This document shows positions 53,299-62,796 of a DNA stretch of 64,000 nucleotides, in pieces. This DNA comes from an uncultured Bacilli bacterium (lineage in GTDB: Bacteria > Bacillota_I > Bacilli_A > RF39 > UBA660), in contig CAKOHV010000006.1 of NCBI GenBank assembly GCA_934086145.1, positions 1 through 64,000 of the forward strand, read 5' to 3'. The notes under the pieces are model-generated. The model was not told the origin of the DNA. It did no database searches and saw nothing but the letters and a program-made list of their open reading frames with translations. Position numbers and translations under genes: made by a program. Numbering within the stretch: the first letter of the stretch is position 1; every line of letters begins with the position of its first letter.

Positions 53299-53372
53299 TG
53301 GAGGGGCCTACCGGATTTGAACCGGTGCTCAAGGAGTTGCAGTCCTTTGCCTTACCACTTGGCTAAAGCCCC
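53299..53372 (-). tRNA. tRNA-Cys(GCA)
   Basis: 74 nt with encoded CCA. Acceptor GGGGCTT/AGGCCCC, anticodon loop CTGCAAC giving GCA, T-loop TTCAAAT. Length and discriminator U are usual for Cys. Confidence 0.96.
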
Positions 53373-53411
53373 ATTTGTATGCGAAAATATTCACACCTTC
53401 ACATACATCTC

Positions 53412-53440
53412 ATTTTACACTAAACCCTTTGCTTTGTCAA
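53412..53440 (-). promoter_or_regulatory. Promoter of tRNA-Cys
   Basis: Minus-strand TTGACA, 17-base spacer, TAAAAT; about 40 bases before the tRNA. Confidence 0.82.
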
Positions 53441-53515
53441 TTATTCCATTTCAATAAAATCGAAAAACACACGTTTTTTTGTAAATTGTACTCTTTACTC
53501 TAAACTAAAGCCAGT

Positions 53516-54727
53516 TTATTTAAAATATTTTATTGTAAATGTTGAGCCTTTTTTTAAAATTGAATCAACAATTATATAGCCATTATCTTTTTCAATAATT
53601 TTTTTAGCCAGTGCTAATCCTATTCCAATACTATTTTCTGATGAATTTTTTCCTTTGTAAAATCTTTCAAAAATATGTTTTAAATCTTCTTTGTCAATGC
53701 CGACTCCATAATCTTTTATAATTATTTTAGTAAATAAATCATTTGTATTATAGCTTATCTCAATTATGGAATTTTCTGAGGAGTGTTCGACACAATTTTT
53801 TACAATGTTTGTCAAAGCTTCTACTTGCCAGTTATAATCACAAAATAATTTTTCGTTTTTATTCCCTTTAATAATTATATTTATATTTTTTAAATCACAT
53901 AAAATAGCCAAATTATCTTTAACTTCTTCCAACATACTGTTGATAAACACTTTGTTATCAACAAATGTTATTGTGTCTGCATCAAATTTTGAAAGCTTTA
54001 GTAGAGATTGAATCAAAAAATTAATATGAATTACTTTTTTATGGATATTTGTTAACATCTTTTTTTCATTTTCGTTATCAATACTATTGTCTTTTAATAA
54101 ATTTTCAATCATTAGTGTCATTGAAGTTAATGGTGTTTTAATTTGATGCGAAATATCAGATAATGAATTCTTTAAAGAAGCCTTTTCATTTGTTAAATTG
54201 ATAGTTTGTTCATTTAACTTGACTGCAGTTTTATATATTTCATTTTTCAAAATAGAAAGTTCATCTTCATTATTTTTTAAAATATCAAGTTTGTAGTTAT
54301 TATTGTTAATTTCTTTTAAATAACTAGTAATTTCTTTTATTTTATTATTTTCATTCTTTTTATAAATAATAAATACATATAATATCAAAATAATATATAT
54401 TATTAAGACAATACTATTTACTATAATAATTTCTTTAATAATTTTTTCTTCTTTTAAACTGATGTTATTTTCTTTTATATCTATGCCATATCTTTTTAAT
54501 AATTGACTATTCTCTAACTTATTACTATTTAATATTTTTACAATGTCTTCTTCCTCTAAATTAGGGTATTTTTTTTGTACTTCATTAATGATGTTGGCAA
54601 TTAATAAATTATTAGTATACTGTGTCTTTTTTAAAAATGAAAAGTTAATTGTAATTAAAATTCCTATTAAAAATAAAGTTAAAACGCTAAAATATATAAT
54701 TAAATTTTTAAAGTTTTTATTTTTCAT
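53516..54727 (-). CDS. Sensor histidine kinase
   Basis: 403 aa from the ATG at 54727, which overlaps the response regulator by 11 bases. Two membrane helices (about 9-29 and 99-121) flank an extracytoplasmic loop of about 70 residues. H-box SDISHQIKTPL with His194, N-box NIVKNCVEH, G1 DYGVGI and G2 GIGLALAKK are all present. With the ABC transporter upstream this fits a detoxification or envelope-stress module. Confidence 0.9.
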   Translation of the reverse strand: MKNKNFKNLIIYFSVLTLFLIGILITINFSFLKKTQYTNNLLIANIINEVQKKYPNLEEEDIVKILNSNKLENSQLLKRYGIDIKENNISLKEEKIIKEIIIVNSIVLIIYIILILYVFIIYKKNENNKIKEITSYLKEINNNNYKLDILKNNEDELSILKNEIYKTAVKLNEQTINLTNEKASLKNSLSDISHQIKTPLTSMTLMIENLLKDNSIDNENEKKMLTNIHKKVIHINFLIQSLLKLSKFDADTITFVDNKVFINSMLEEVKDNLAILCDLKNINIIIKGNKNEKLFCDYNWQVEALTNIVKNCVEHSSENSIIEISYNTNDLFTKIIIKDYGVGIDKEDLKHIFERFYKGKNSSENSIGIGLALAKKIIEKDNGYIIVDSILKKGSTFTIKYFK

Positions 54728-55376
54728 CACTATCAATGCGATAACCAATTCCTTTTAAGGTAATGATTATGTTATCTCCTATCTTTTCTCTTATTCTTTT
54801 TAAATAAACAGTCACTGTATTATCATTAACTTCATTTCCTGTGCAATCCCATATGTATTCAATAATCATTTCTCTCGTCACAACTTTATTTAAATTATTA
54901 ATAAGTAACATAAATATTTTCAATTCTAAACTAGTTAACTTTATTTCTGTATCATTTTTATATATTGTCATTTTATCTACATCAATAATTACATCTTTAA
55001 TTTTTATTTGATTATTATTAGCATATCTTCTCACAATCTTTTTGATTCTAAGAATTAACTCTCTAGACAAAAAAGGTTTAGTGATATAATCTTCAGCTCC
55101 GTTTTCAAGGCAAGAGACTATTGATTCCTCGTCATCTTTAGCTGTCAAAAAAATTGTTGGTTTATCAAGTTCTTTAATAAATTTACAGTATAAATCATAC
55201 CCATTTCCATCATTTAGCATGATATCTAATATAAATAAATCAAAATTACTTTCATAAATAATTTTTCTTGCTTCTTTATAGGTCTTAGCACATACAACTA
55301 TATATCCTTCTTTTTCTAAAAGACATTGCAAATTATTTAAAATATCGGTATTATCTTCTACTAAAAGTATTTTCAT
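54717..55376 (-). CDS. OmpR-family response regulator
   Basis: 219 aa. Receiver with E7-D8 acidic pair, phosphoacceptor Asp51 (ILDIML) and KPF Lys about 100. Winged-helix domain from about 125 (TSLELKIFMLLINN, VYLKRIREKIG). GAGGTGG site. A TATAAT (55398-55393 on minus) precedes it, so it can be expressed apart from the transporter genes. Confidence 0.93.
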   Translation of the reverse strand: MKILLVEDNTDILNNLQCLLEKEGYIVVCAKTYKEARKIIYESNFDLFILDIMLNDGNGYDLYCKFIKELDKPTIFLTAKDDEESIVSCLENGAEDYITKPFLSRELILRIKKIVRRYANNNQIKIKDVIIDVDKMTIYKNDTEIKLTSLELKIFMLLINNLNKVVTREMIIEYIWDCTGNEVNDNTVTVYLKRIREKIGDNIIITLKGIGYRIDSDEK

Positions 55377-55405
55377 ATTCCACCTCCCCAGTATTATACA
55401 ATATT

Positions 55406-55441
55406 ATTAAAAAAAACATCTAAGGAATTGTTAGATGTTTT
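55406..55441 (-). terminator. Terminator between the permease and the two-component genes
   Basis: Minus-strand AAACATCTAA-CAATTCC-TTAGATGTTT plus a T8 tract; overlaps the permease stop. Confidence 0.82.
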
Positions 55442-58115
55442 CATTACGAATTGTTTCAATAACATTTTGCTTATTTATTTTATTAATTGTAAATTTCATT
55501 ATTAAGAATATTAAAATAAATACTGCACAAATAGAAATTAGTATTGCTCCAATTGGTAAAGAGTAGGTTATACCAGATGAGTCATTAAGTCCTTTATATA
55601 TCAATAATGATAATCCTAAACCTATTGGTATACCAATAATTAATGATTTTACTCCGTAAAATAAACTTTCTAAACGAATCATTCTATTAAATTCTTTCTT
55701 TGTCATCCCAACACTTCTAAGAATAGCAAATTCTTTACTTCTTAATTCCATACTAGTTGTTATTGTATTAAATATATTCGTAATTCCAATTAAGGCAATA
55801 ACAATAATAAATCCATATAAGAAAATAGCAACTAAAGTAAAGAATGAATTCATTTGTTTTACTTCTTCATTTAAATTATATAAATTATATTCATAGTTTT
55901 TTCCAATATATTGTTCTATTTCATCTTGAATATTATCAGCATTTTCAGCATCTAAATAGATCATTTCAGTATCTGTTATATTTCCATCAGACAATGTTTT
56001 ATTAAAATATTCATCACTAACTACAATGATAGGGGTACTTGAAAAGTAATATTGTAAACCGAAAGGTCTTTCTGTTGTAACTGATACCAAAGTAAGTTCA
56101 TACTTTTTATCATTGCTGTATAACATTAATTTATCATCTTTTTTATTTTTAAATATATTAATTGATTTTTTTATTACCCCGTCACCATTTGGATCATTAA
56201 CCCAAGTAATAGAGTTGTTAATTAATATTCCTTTATCTTTAGCATCATCATAATTTATATTTAATTTTTTTAAATAATCTTTATAAGATTTATCTCCTAC
56301 ACGATAAACCAAAATAGTTGTTTCATTATCTAAAGTTATTTTATTACCATTTTCATCAACAGATTCATAAGTATCACTATCAAAATAGTCATCAGCAAAT
56401 AAACTTTTGTATTCATCTGTAAATTTTGCATCTTTATTTTTAATACTTAAATATCCATATGATACTATTGCATAATTATTAATACCATCAAAAGATGTTA
56501 CATTATGCATAGCTTTACTTACATCTTTATCTTTTAAATCATAAGTAACACTTACATTATATTCATTTTCCCCATACATGTTTTTTACTGATGAAAAAGC
56601 TAATTTTATAAAGGAAGCTAAAGCAATAAAGACAGCTACACATACGATAATTGAAATGACAGTTGTACGATATTTCTTTTTATTTCTCTTTAGATTTTTA
56701 TATGATATGTCTCCACCAATACCAAATATTTTTTTTATGTATTTAGGACTTTTTATTTTCTTGGCATTTATTTTAATGTCACCACTATTGGTTATTGATT
56801 CTATAGGACTAACTTTAGAAGCCTTATGAGCACTTCCCCAAGCTGATAAATACAATGTAATAAAGCCAATTAAAATTGCTATAAAGACTGGGTAAATGTT
56901 AAATGCAAATACTAATTTAAATCCAACTGACATAAATCCAACTAGAAAAATATTACTAATAATAATTAATAAGTATGACGCAATAACACCAAGTAAAATA
57001 CCTAGTGGAATTCCTATTAAACCTAGTATAAAAGCTTCATAATAAACATTATGTTTAATTTGTTTACTTGTTGCTCCAACACTAGCCAACATTCCGTATT
57101 GTTTTATTTTTTCTGTTATTGAAATACTAAAACTATTTTTTATACAAAATACTGAAGTAAAAATAATTATAGATACAACTATTAGTACAACTACTCCTAA
57201 ACTACGCATTGTTGATTCTTGAAAACTTCCTTTTTCTAATTCGACTAGGTACGAATTTATATCAAAATTACTACAAATAGAATTATCTAATTGCTTTGAA
57301 ATTTCCATACTTTCATCATCAGTAAGGGGATTCTCTCCGGTAATATAATTTTTTAATAAAGTCTCATCAACATCCAATATATCAGCAGTTACTTTAAAAT
57401 CCTCTTTTAAAATCTTCTTATAATATCTAACATAGATATCCAAGTCTTTATTTTTATCATAGTCATCTAAATATGTTATAAAAGTATAACCAGGTGCCGT
57501 ATATGGCTCTATTGTTGTATTAGGTCTTTCAATTATTCCAACAATTTCATAAGTTATTTCTTTAGTCTCTTCTAATTTTTCCTCATTTTCTTCTGAATAT
57601 GGATTGTTTTGCCCTAATTCATAGCCATCACTAGTTCTTTTTCCAACTTTCAACGTAATTTTGTCTCCAACTTTATAGCTAATTCGTCCATTAGTTTTTA
57701 AGTGCGTTGGAATAACTATTTCTTTGTTACTTTCAGGTATTCTTCCTTCAACTAAATTTATTCCCAGATTATCAAAACTTTTTTTGTCAAAGGCTTCTAT
57801 AAAAGCATAAGGTTTATTTTCATTTTGACAATCTTCTAATGAAGCGTATCCAACTTCTTGTGTTACATAATAATTTTCAACATCTCGGTTTTCCTTAAAA
57901 TATTTTATATTTTTTTCTTCTACATTTCTAAATACATAGTGGAAATTACCTTTTTTACTTATTTCATATTTTATTAAAGAGGCATTGGCACTAAAGAAGA
58001 GGGTAGCTACAGCTGTAATTAAGGCAACTGATAATATAACACCAATGATAGTAACAATTGTCCTTTTTTTATTTAATTTTAAATTCTTGATCGTTAATTT
58101 GTTAAGCAAGTTCAT
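55431..58115 (-). CDS. ABC transporter permease, FtsX/MacB-type
   Basis: 894 aa. One helix at about 17-40, a large extracytoplasmic domain, three helices (about 305-420), then a fourth-position helix (about 485-505), a second ectodomain and three C-terminal helices (about 765-880). Both FtsX domains are recognisable (TEKIKQYGMLASVGATSKQI; ELRSKEFAILRSVGMTKKEF). Works with the ATPase encoded two bases upstream. Such pairs act by mechanotransmission in peptide resistance or export rather than classical uptake. Confidence 0.88.
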   Translation of the reverse strand: MNLLNKLTIKNLKLNKKRTIVTIIGVILSVALITAVATLFFSANASLIKYEISKKGNFHYVFRNVEEKNIKYFKENRDVENYYVTQEVGYASLEDCQNENKPYAFIEAFDKKSFDNLGINLVEGRIPESNKEIVIPTHLKTNGRISYKVGDKITLKVGKRTSDGYELGQNNPYSEENEEKLEETKEITYEIVGIIERPNTTIEPYTAPGYTFITYLDDYDKNKDLDIYVRYYKKILKEDFKVTADILDVDETLLKNYITGENPLTDDESMEISKQLDNSICSNFDINSYLVELEKGSFQESTMRSLGVVVLIVVSIIIFTSVFCIKNSFSISITEKIKQYGMLASVGATSKQIKHNVYYEAFILGLIGIPLGILLGVIASYLLIIISNIFLVGFMSVGFKLVFAFNIYPVFIAILIGFITLYLSAWGSAHKASKVSPIESITNSGDIKINAKKIKSPKYIKKIFGIGGDISYKNLKRNKKKYRTTVISIIVCVAVFIALASFIKLAFSSVKNMYGENEYNVSVTYDLKDKDVSKAMHNVTSFDGINNYAIVSYGYLSIKNKDAKFTDEYKSLFADDYFDSDTYESVDENGNKITLDNETTILVYRVGDKSYKDYLKKLNINYDDAKDKGILINNSITWVNDPNGDGVIKKSINIFKNKKDDKLMLYSNDKKYELTLVSVTTERPFGLQYYFSSTPIIVVSDEYFNKTLSDGNITDTEMIYLDAENADNIQDEIEQYIGKNYEYNLYNLNEEVKQMNSFFTLVAIFLYGFIIVIALIGITNIFNTITTSMELRSKEFAILRSVGMTKKEFNRMIRLESLFYGVKSLIIGIPIGLGLSLLIYKGLNDSSGITYSLPIGAILISICAVFILIFLIMKFTINKINKQNVIETIRNENI

Positions 58116-58117
58116 TT

Positions 58118-58789
58118 TTAATCCTCCTCAACAATATGGCCGTCTTCAATTTTTATTATTCTATCTGCCAAGGCAGCAATTTCTAAATTATGTGTTATCA
58201 TAACAATTGTTTGTTTAAATTTTTTATTAGATATTTTTAATAATTCGATAATTTCGTCACTGGCTTTAGAATCTAAGTTACCGGTTGGTTCATCTGCTAA
58301 AATAATTGCTGGATGGGTAATCATTGCTCTTCCTATTGAAGTTCTTTGTTGTTGTCCTCCTGATAACTCGTTTGGTAAATGTGTTCTTCTTTTTTCTAAG
58401 CCCAATGTTTTCATTAGATTATTAAGTTCATCTTTATCAACTTCTCTGTTGTCTAATTCCAAAGGTAATACAATATTTTCTTCAACATTTAAAATTGGAA
58501 TTAAGTTATAAAACTGATAAATTAGGCCAATTTGTCGACGGCGAAAAATAGCTAAAGTATCATCATCCATTTGATAAATATCTTCACCATTAATAAATAC
58601 TTTCCCACGTGTTGGTCTATCAACGCCACCAATTAGATGTAACAAAGTTGATTTACCACTACCACTAGCCCCAACTATTGCGACAAATTCACCTTGATTA
58701 ACTGAAAAAGAAACATCATCAAGTGCCACAACTCTTGTATCTCCTTTTCCATAAATTTTGGTTAAATTCTTAACTTTTAATATTTCCAT
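58118..58789 (-). CDS. ABC transporter ATPase, MacB/LolD-type
   Basis: 223 aa from the ATG at 58789 (AAAGGAAG upstream; longer starts lack a site). Walker A GASGSGKST, signature LSGGQQQR, Walker B IILADEPTGNLDS and the H-loop THN are complete. First gene of the transporter unit; -10 TATAAT at 58817-58812. Confidence 0.93.
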   Translation of the reverse strand: MEILKVKNLTKIYGKGDTRVVALDDVSFSVNQGEFVAIVGASGSGKSTLLHLIGGVDRPTRGKVFINGEDIYQMDDDTLAIFRRRQIGLIYQFYNLIPILNVEENIVLPLELDNREVDKDELNNLMKTLGLEKRRTHLPNELSGGQQQRTSIGRAMITHPAIILADEPTGNLDSKASDEIIELLKISNKKFKQTIVMITHNLEIAALADRIIKIEDGHIVEED

Positions 58790-58903
58790 AAATTTCTTCC
58801 TTTCTTTTTCAATTATATTCTTTGAAAGTGACAACTAAATGACTTATTAAGCAAATTTCTAATAATCATGTTATAATTAATAAGACAAAATGGAGTGGTA
58901 CTT

Positions 58904-59797
58904 ATGGCTAGGCGTCAAAAAAACAAATTTAACAAATTTTATTTACTTATCGCCATCTTTTCTATAATCGTTTATTTGTATAGTAATTACAATCAACCAG
59001 CTAATTCATTACAAGAAGAACAAACGGTTATTAAAGATAACTTAAATGTTTATTTCCTTGATGTTGGTCAAGCTGATAGCATTTTGATTACTAATGATAA
59101 TCATAATGTTTTAATTGATGCTGGTAATAATGAAGATGGCCCAAAGTTAGTAAAATATCTAAAATCTTTAAATATAAGTCATTTTGATTATATTATTGGA
59201 ACTCATCCTCATGAAGATCACATTGGTGGTTTAGACGATATTATTAATAATTTCGATGTCGATGAGATTATGCTTCCTGATGCATACACGACAACCAAAA
59301 CTTTTGAAGATGTCTTAGATGCTGTGTCCAATAAGAATAAAGAAATAACCATTCCTAAGATTGGTGATACTTTTAAATCAGGTAATGCTAAGTTCACTGT
59401 TATATATACTGACTCTAATACCAAAGATTTAAACAATTCTTCTATTGTCTTAAAGTTAGTTTATGGTCAAAATAGTTTTTTACTTACTGGTGATGCTACT
59501 TCGGTCTCTGAAAAGAAAATGTTAAATCAAAATCTTAAAGCTGATGTTTTAAAAATAGGTCATCATGGCTCGAGTTATAGTACAAGTGAAGAATTTTTAT
59601 CAAAAGTTTCACCAAGTTATGCCATAATATCTGTTGGAGCTAATAACAGTTATAATCATCCAGCTCCTTCAACTATTAAAAGATTAAATGATCATGGTAT
59701 TCCAATTTATAAAACTAGTGAATTAGGAACTATTTTAGTAACAAGTGATGGAACTACTTTAAAGATAACTAATTTTGCAACTGATACGAATGGATAG
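58904..59797 (+). CDS. ComEC-like metallo-beta-lactamase-fold hydrolase
   Basis: 297 aa from the ATG at 58904 (GGAGTGG upstream). N-terminal signal-anchor helix (about 13-30), then the MBL domain: FLDVGQADSILI, metal motif THPHEDHIGG, LLTGDA, and IGHHGSS. This is the ComEC C-terminal domain type without the competence channel. Likely an extracytoplasmic nuclease or phosphodiesterase. Followed by a DUF3006 gene, a known pairing. Extended -10 TGT-TATAAT at 58869-58877. Confidence 0.9.
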   Translation: MARRQKNKFNKFYLLIAIFSIIVYLYSNYNQPANSLQEEQTVIKDNLNVYFLDVGQADSILITNDNHNVLIDAGNNEDGPKLVKYLKSLNISHFDYIIGTHPHEDHIGGLDDIINNFDVDEIMLPDAYTTTKTFEDVLDAVSNKNKEITIPKIGDTFKSGNAKFTVIYTDSNTKDLNNSSIVLKLVYGQNSFLLTGDATSVSEKKMLNQNLKADVLKIGHHGSSYSTSEEFLSKVSPSYAIISVGANNSYNHPAPSTIKRLNDHGIPIYKTSELGTILVTSDGTTLKITNFATDTNG

Positions 59798-59804
59798 TGA
59801 GTTT

Positions 59805-60023
59805 ATGAAATACGCAATAGATCGTTTTGAAAATAATTTGGCTATTTTAGAGAATCTTGCAACAAAGGAAATTATTGAAGTAGATATTACTAAATTACCT
59901 TCTAACATCCATGAAGGAAGCATTTTAATTGAAAACAATGGAAATTATAATAAGGATTTATCAACAGAGAAGGCAAGAAGACAACTTATTTTAGCCAAGT
60001 TTAATAAATTAAAGAAGAAATAA
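59805..60023 (+). CDS. DUF3006-family protein
   Basis: 72 aa from the ATG at 59805; the MBL stop is 8 bases upstream. MKYAIDRFENNLAILEN and DITKLPSNIHEGSILI match the small beta-barrel DUF3006 family that usually sits beside ComEC-like hydrolases. Function unknown. Confidence 0.82.
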   Translation: MKYAIDRFENNLAILENLATKEIIEVDITKLPSNIHEGSILIENNGNYNKDLSTEKARRQLILAKFNKLKKK

Positions 60024-60035
60024 CTTCTTTTTTTT
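60011..60035 (+). terminator. Intrinsic terminator after the DUF3006 gene
   Basis: AAAGAAG-AAATAA-CTTCTTT plus T tract, overlapping the stop codon. Confidence 0.82.
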
Positions 60036-60067
60036 ATGCTTAAACATAATATTTTATAGGTGATACT

Positions 60068-60418
60068 ATGAATTTTAAAATAGATTTATTTATGGATATA
60101 ATTTGGTTAGGTACTTTGTGTGGCTTAGTTTCCACTGTTGCTATTCAATTACTTAAAGAAAGTGGTTTATTTTATTATAAAAAAACTATTACAATAATTA
60201 GTATGTTTATTAAATTTTTCTTAGGTGTTACCATTAGTTTAATCTTTACAGATTTAAATTTCTCTTATTGCCTAGCTACGGGTTTTACGACTCTAATAGG
60301 TGGCCAAGCTATCTATAATAGTTTAAAAAGTAAGAATATAATGAAAAGCAGTTCTGAACTATTTGAGTACGTCGAAGAAACTGTTGATAATAGTGAAGAT
60401 ATCAACAAAAAAAGATAG
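60068..60418 (+). CDS. Small membrane protein, holin-like layout
   Basis: 116 aa, AGGTGATACT site. Three hydrophobic helices (about 8-28, 40-60, 65-85) and a charged acidic C-terminal tail. The layout resembles small phage-type holins, but no phage genes are near, so this is only an analogy. Confidence 0.65.
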   Translation: MNFKIDLFMDIIWLGTLCGLVSTVAIQLLKESGLFYYKKTITIISMFIKFFLGVTISLIFTDLNFSYCLATGFTTLIGGQAIYNSLKSKNIMKSSSELFEYVEETVDNSEDINKKR

Positions 60419-60437
60419 ACTTTTAAATTTCTATCTT
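60406..60437 (-). terminator. Terminator of the glycosyltransferase gene
   Basis: Minus-strand AAGATAGA / TCTATCTT hairpin followed by T7; it overlaps the end of the convergent holin-like gene. Confidence 0.8.
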
Positions 60438-60476
60438 CTTAAGTTAATAGCATTGCTAAATATTCTTCTTTTAGTA

Positions 60477-61421
60477 TTATAAAATACTTTTTTTATCAAA
60501 TCCTATTTTTTCTTTAGCTATGTAGATAGGACGATTTTTAATTTCTAAGTAGGCCTTAGCTAAGTATTCACTTATAATACCTAGAACTATAAATTGTAAT
60601 CCAGCAATTAGTAAAATTAGGAGAATAACAACGTAAGTAGGGTTCCAAGCTATCCTTATAGCTAATAATTGAATCAATAATACTATTAAGTATACAAAGA
60701 AAGCCATCATGAAGAAAATTCCCAATTTAAAGGCTATTTGCATAGGTTTTGTTGAAAAAGCCAAAATACCATCTAATGCATAATTTAAACTATTTTTAAA
60801 ATTGAAGTTAGACTTCCCACTTTTTCTAGGTTCAACATCGTATTCTAGATATTTTATATTAAAGCCAACCCAAGCAAAAATCCCTTTGGAAAAACGATTT
60901 TTTTCAGCTAAGGAAATAACGGCATTTTTAACTTTCTCGTTAAACATTCGGAAATCAGAAGCTCCATTTTCAAAATGAACATCACTTAGTTTATCAATTA
61001 TTTTATAAAATTTATTTTTACAAAATTTCATGAAACTAGATTCATTTTTTCGTTCATGCATAACCATAGCAACTTCATCATAATCTTCGTTTTCTTCAAG
61101 AAAATGAAGCATATCAAGTAAGTATTTTGGATTATGCTGTAAATCTCCGTCAACAATACATGTATATTTACCTGTTGCATTAACTAATCCTGCATACATT
61201 GCTGCTTCTTTTTTATAATTTCTTGAAAAAGAAATTATTTTTACATGTAAGACATCTCTTTTATGTAATTCTTTTAATTTATCTAAAGTTTTATCTTTTG
61301 AACCATCATCAACGAAAATAACTTCATACTTTATATCACGCAAAGTATTATTTATCTTTTCGTAAAGATCATTTACATTTCCCTCTTCGTTATAACAAGG
61401 AACAATAATACTTAATTTCAT
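60477..61421 (-). CDS. GT2 glycosyltransferase, polyprenyl-phosphate type (GtrB/DPM1-like)
   Basis: 314 aa, GAGGTG site. SIIVPCYNEEGNV, FVDDGSKD and DGDLQHNP are the nucleotide-sugar and metal motifs. Two C-terminal membrane helices (about 232-255 and 265-290) are typical of enzymes that transfer a sugar to undecaprenyl phosphate for wall or teichoic-acid decoration. Sugar unknown. Confidence 0.88.
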   Translation of the reverse strand: MKLSIIVPCYNEEGNVNDLYEKINNTLRDIKYEVIFVDDGSKDKTLDKLKELHKRDVLHVKIISFSRNYKKEAAMYAGLVNATGKYTCIVDGDLQHNPKYLLDMLHFLEENEDYDEVAMVMHERKNESSFMKFCKNKFYKIIDKLSDVHFENGASDFRMFNEKVKNAVISLAEKNRFSKGIFAWVGFNIKYLEYDVEPRKSGKSNFNFKNSLNYALDGILAFSTKPMQIAFKLGIFFMMAFFVYLIVLLIQLLAIRIAWNPTYVVILLILLIAGLQFIVLGIISEYLAKAYLEIKNRPIYIAKEKIGFDKKSIL

Positions 61422-61544
61422 TTAAACACCTCAAGAGCATTATATCACATAATCTTAGCTTTTAATAAAATTAAAAAAATTTAAATAGCCTTGATAATAA
61501 AGCCCTAATTTGATATATTATTTATAATATAAAGGGTGATTAGG

Positions 61545-62102
61545 ATGGAGAAAAAGTGGATGCTAGTAATTAGTTTTTTTTCAGTGTTAACTTTTATTTT
61601 TGCTGCGACTTCCTGCGCCTTTGTCTTTTATAGTGAAAAAATTCATACGAAAATAAATGGTGATTCGGTTGTTGCGACTAATAATATTTATAAAAGCACA
61701 TCAGTTATATATAATGGGTCAAATAATGTAAATTTGTCAGATTTAAATCCAGGTGATACTCGTAATTATACCTTTGAAATAACTAATAATAATTCTAATA
61801 CTATAAAATATGAAATAAAATGGGAAAATGTCAGCAGTAACTGGCATATTTTAACCAATGGTGCTATTGAGACTCATCCTGAGGAATTTGTTTATTCTCT
61901 TACTTGTACAGATGGAAAAAGTCTTGTTAATCAACAAATGCCTACAGCAGATTCTCCGTTTATTCTTGAGGGAGCTGAGCTAAAAACCAATGCTACCAAT
62001 ACTTGTAATTTGACTATTACTTTTATTAAAAAGGAGATTGATCAATCATATAACTTATCTAAATCTTTTGCTGGAACTTATAAAGTAATTGTCAAAGAAT
62101 AA
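61545..62102 (+). CDS. Exported TasA/CalY-like protein
   Basis: 185 aa from the ATG at 61545 (AAAGGGTGA 9 bases before; an in-frame GTG at 61536 overlaps it). N-terminal membrane/signal segment (about 6-28), then a beta-rich domain with SDLNPGDTRNYTFEITNNNSNTI, the pattern of TasA/CalY-like matrix proteins. Two Cys late in the domain. First of three genes ending in a SipW-type peptidase. Confidence 0.7.
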   Translation: MEKKWMLVISFFSVLTFIFAATSCAFVFYSEKIHTKINGDSVVATNNIYKSTSVIYNGSNNVNLSDLNPGDTRNYTFEITNNNSNTIKYEIKWENVSSNWHILTNGAIETHPEEFVYSLTCTDGKSLVNQQMPTADSPFILEGAELKTNATNTCNLTITFIKKEIDQSYNLSKSFAGTYKVIVKE

Positions 62103-62117
62103 AAGGGAAGTGAGAAG

Positions 62118-62738
62118 ATGAAAAATAAAAATAGTAATTTTAAAGACGAATTATCTAAACAATATGATATTTTAATTAAGGCCGAAAAAAAAGAGCAAAA
62201 GAAACGAACCATAACCTTTTTTTCGATATTTTTATTAACCTTTTTAGCTAGCATTTTTTGTGTCTTTTTTTCCTATCGTTCTTATAAAAATACTAAGAGT
62301 ATTATAACAGCCAAAGAGTCTAAAACTGAAACCTTTTATCAAACTTTAAGCATCTCGTATAGTACGGATTCAAACTTTAATATTGATAATATTACAACTA
62401 ACTATGACCTAGTAAATCCTATGGTTATAAATATAACTAATGATGGTAATGTGAATGTGAATTTTGATATAGTTATATCTAACATTAGTTCTTCCTTAGC
62501 TAATACAACAAATCTTTTATATTCTATTACTAAAAATGGTGAAACATCATCTCCTAAGTCTTTACCCTTATCTGACGCATCTTTAGTAACTGATGCTAAA
62601 ATTGCTCCTCAAGAAACCATTACTTATATTATTAAAGCTAATTATACTGGTAACATTGAGGAAGGAACTACTGCTAATTTTTATCATAGTAAAATAAATG
62701 TTATCCAAAATAATACAAAAAGTTCATTGTTAGAATGA
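62118..62738 (+). CDS. Membrane-anchored protein related to TasA/CalY-like domain
   Basis: 206 aa, GGGAAGTGAG site, stop TGA. A charged N-terminal cytoplasmic part of about 30 residues precedes the membrane helix (about 32-52). The ectodomain (LVNPMVINITNDGNVNVNFDIVISN) resembles the neighbouring protein. Probably SipW-cleaved or anchored. Operon with its neighbours (15-base gap). Confidence 0.68.
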   Translation: MKNKNSNFKDELSKQYDILIKAEKKEQKKRTITFFSIFLLTFLASIFCVFFSYRSYKNTKSIITAKESKTETFYQTLSISYSTDSNFNIDNITTNYDLVNPMVINITNDGNVNVNFDIVISNISSSLANTTNLLYSITKNGETSSPKSLPLSDASLVTDAKIAPQETITYIIKANYTGNIEEGTTANFYHSKINVIQNNTKSSLLE

Positions 62739-62796
62739 TTATTGTAATTTGCACAATTATAAATTATAATATTATTAGAATAGGAAGGGCTACAAA

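Noticed and set aside
60068..60418. Prophage remnant based on the holin-like protein
   Set aside because: No endolysin, structural or integrase genes nearby; small three-helix membrane proteins are common.
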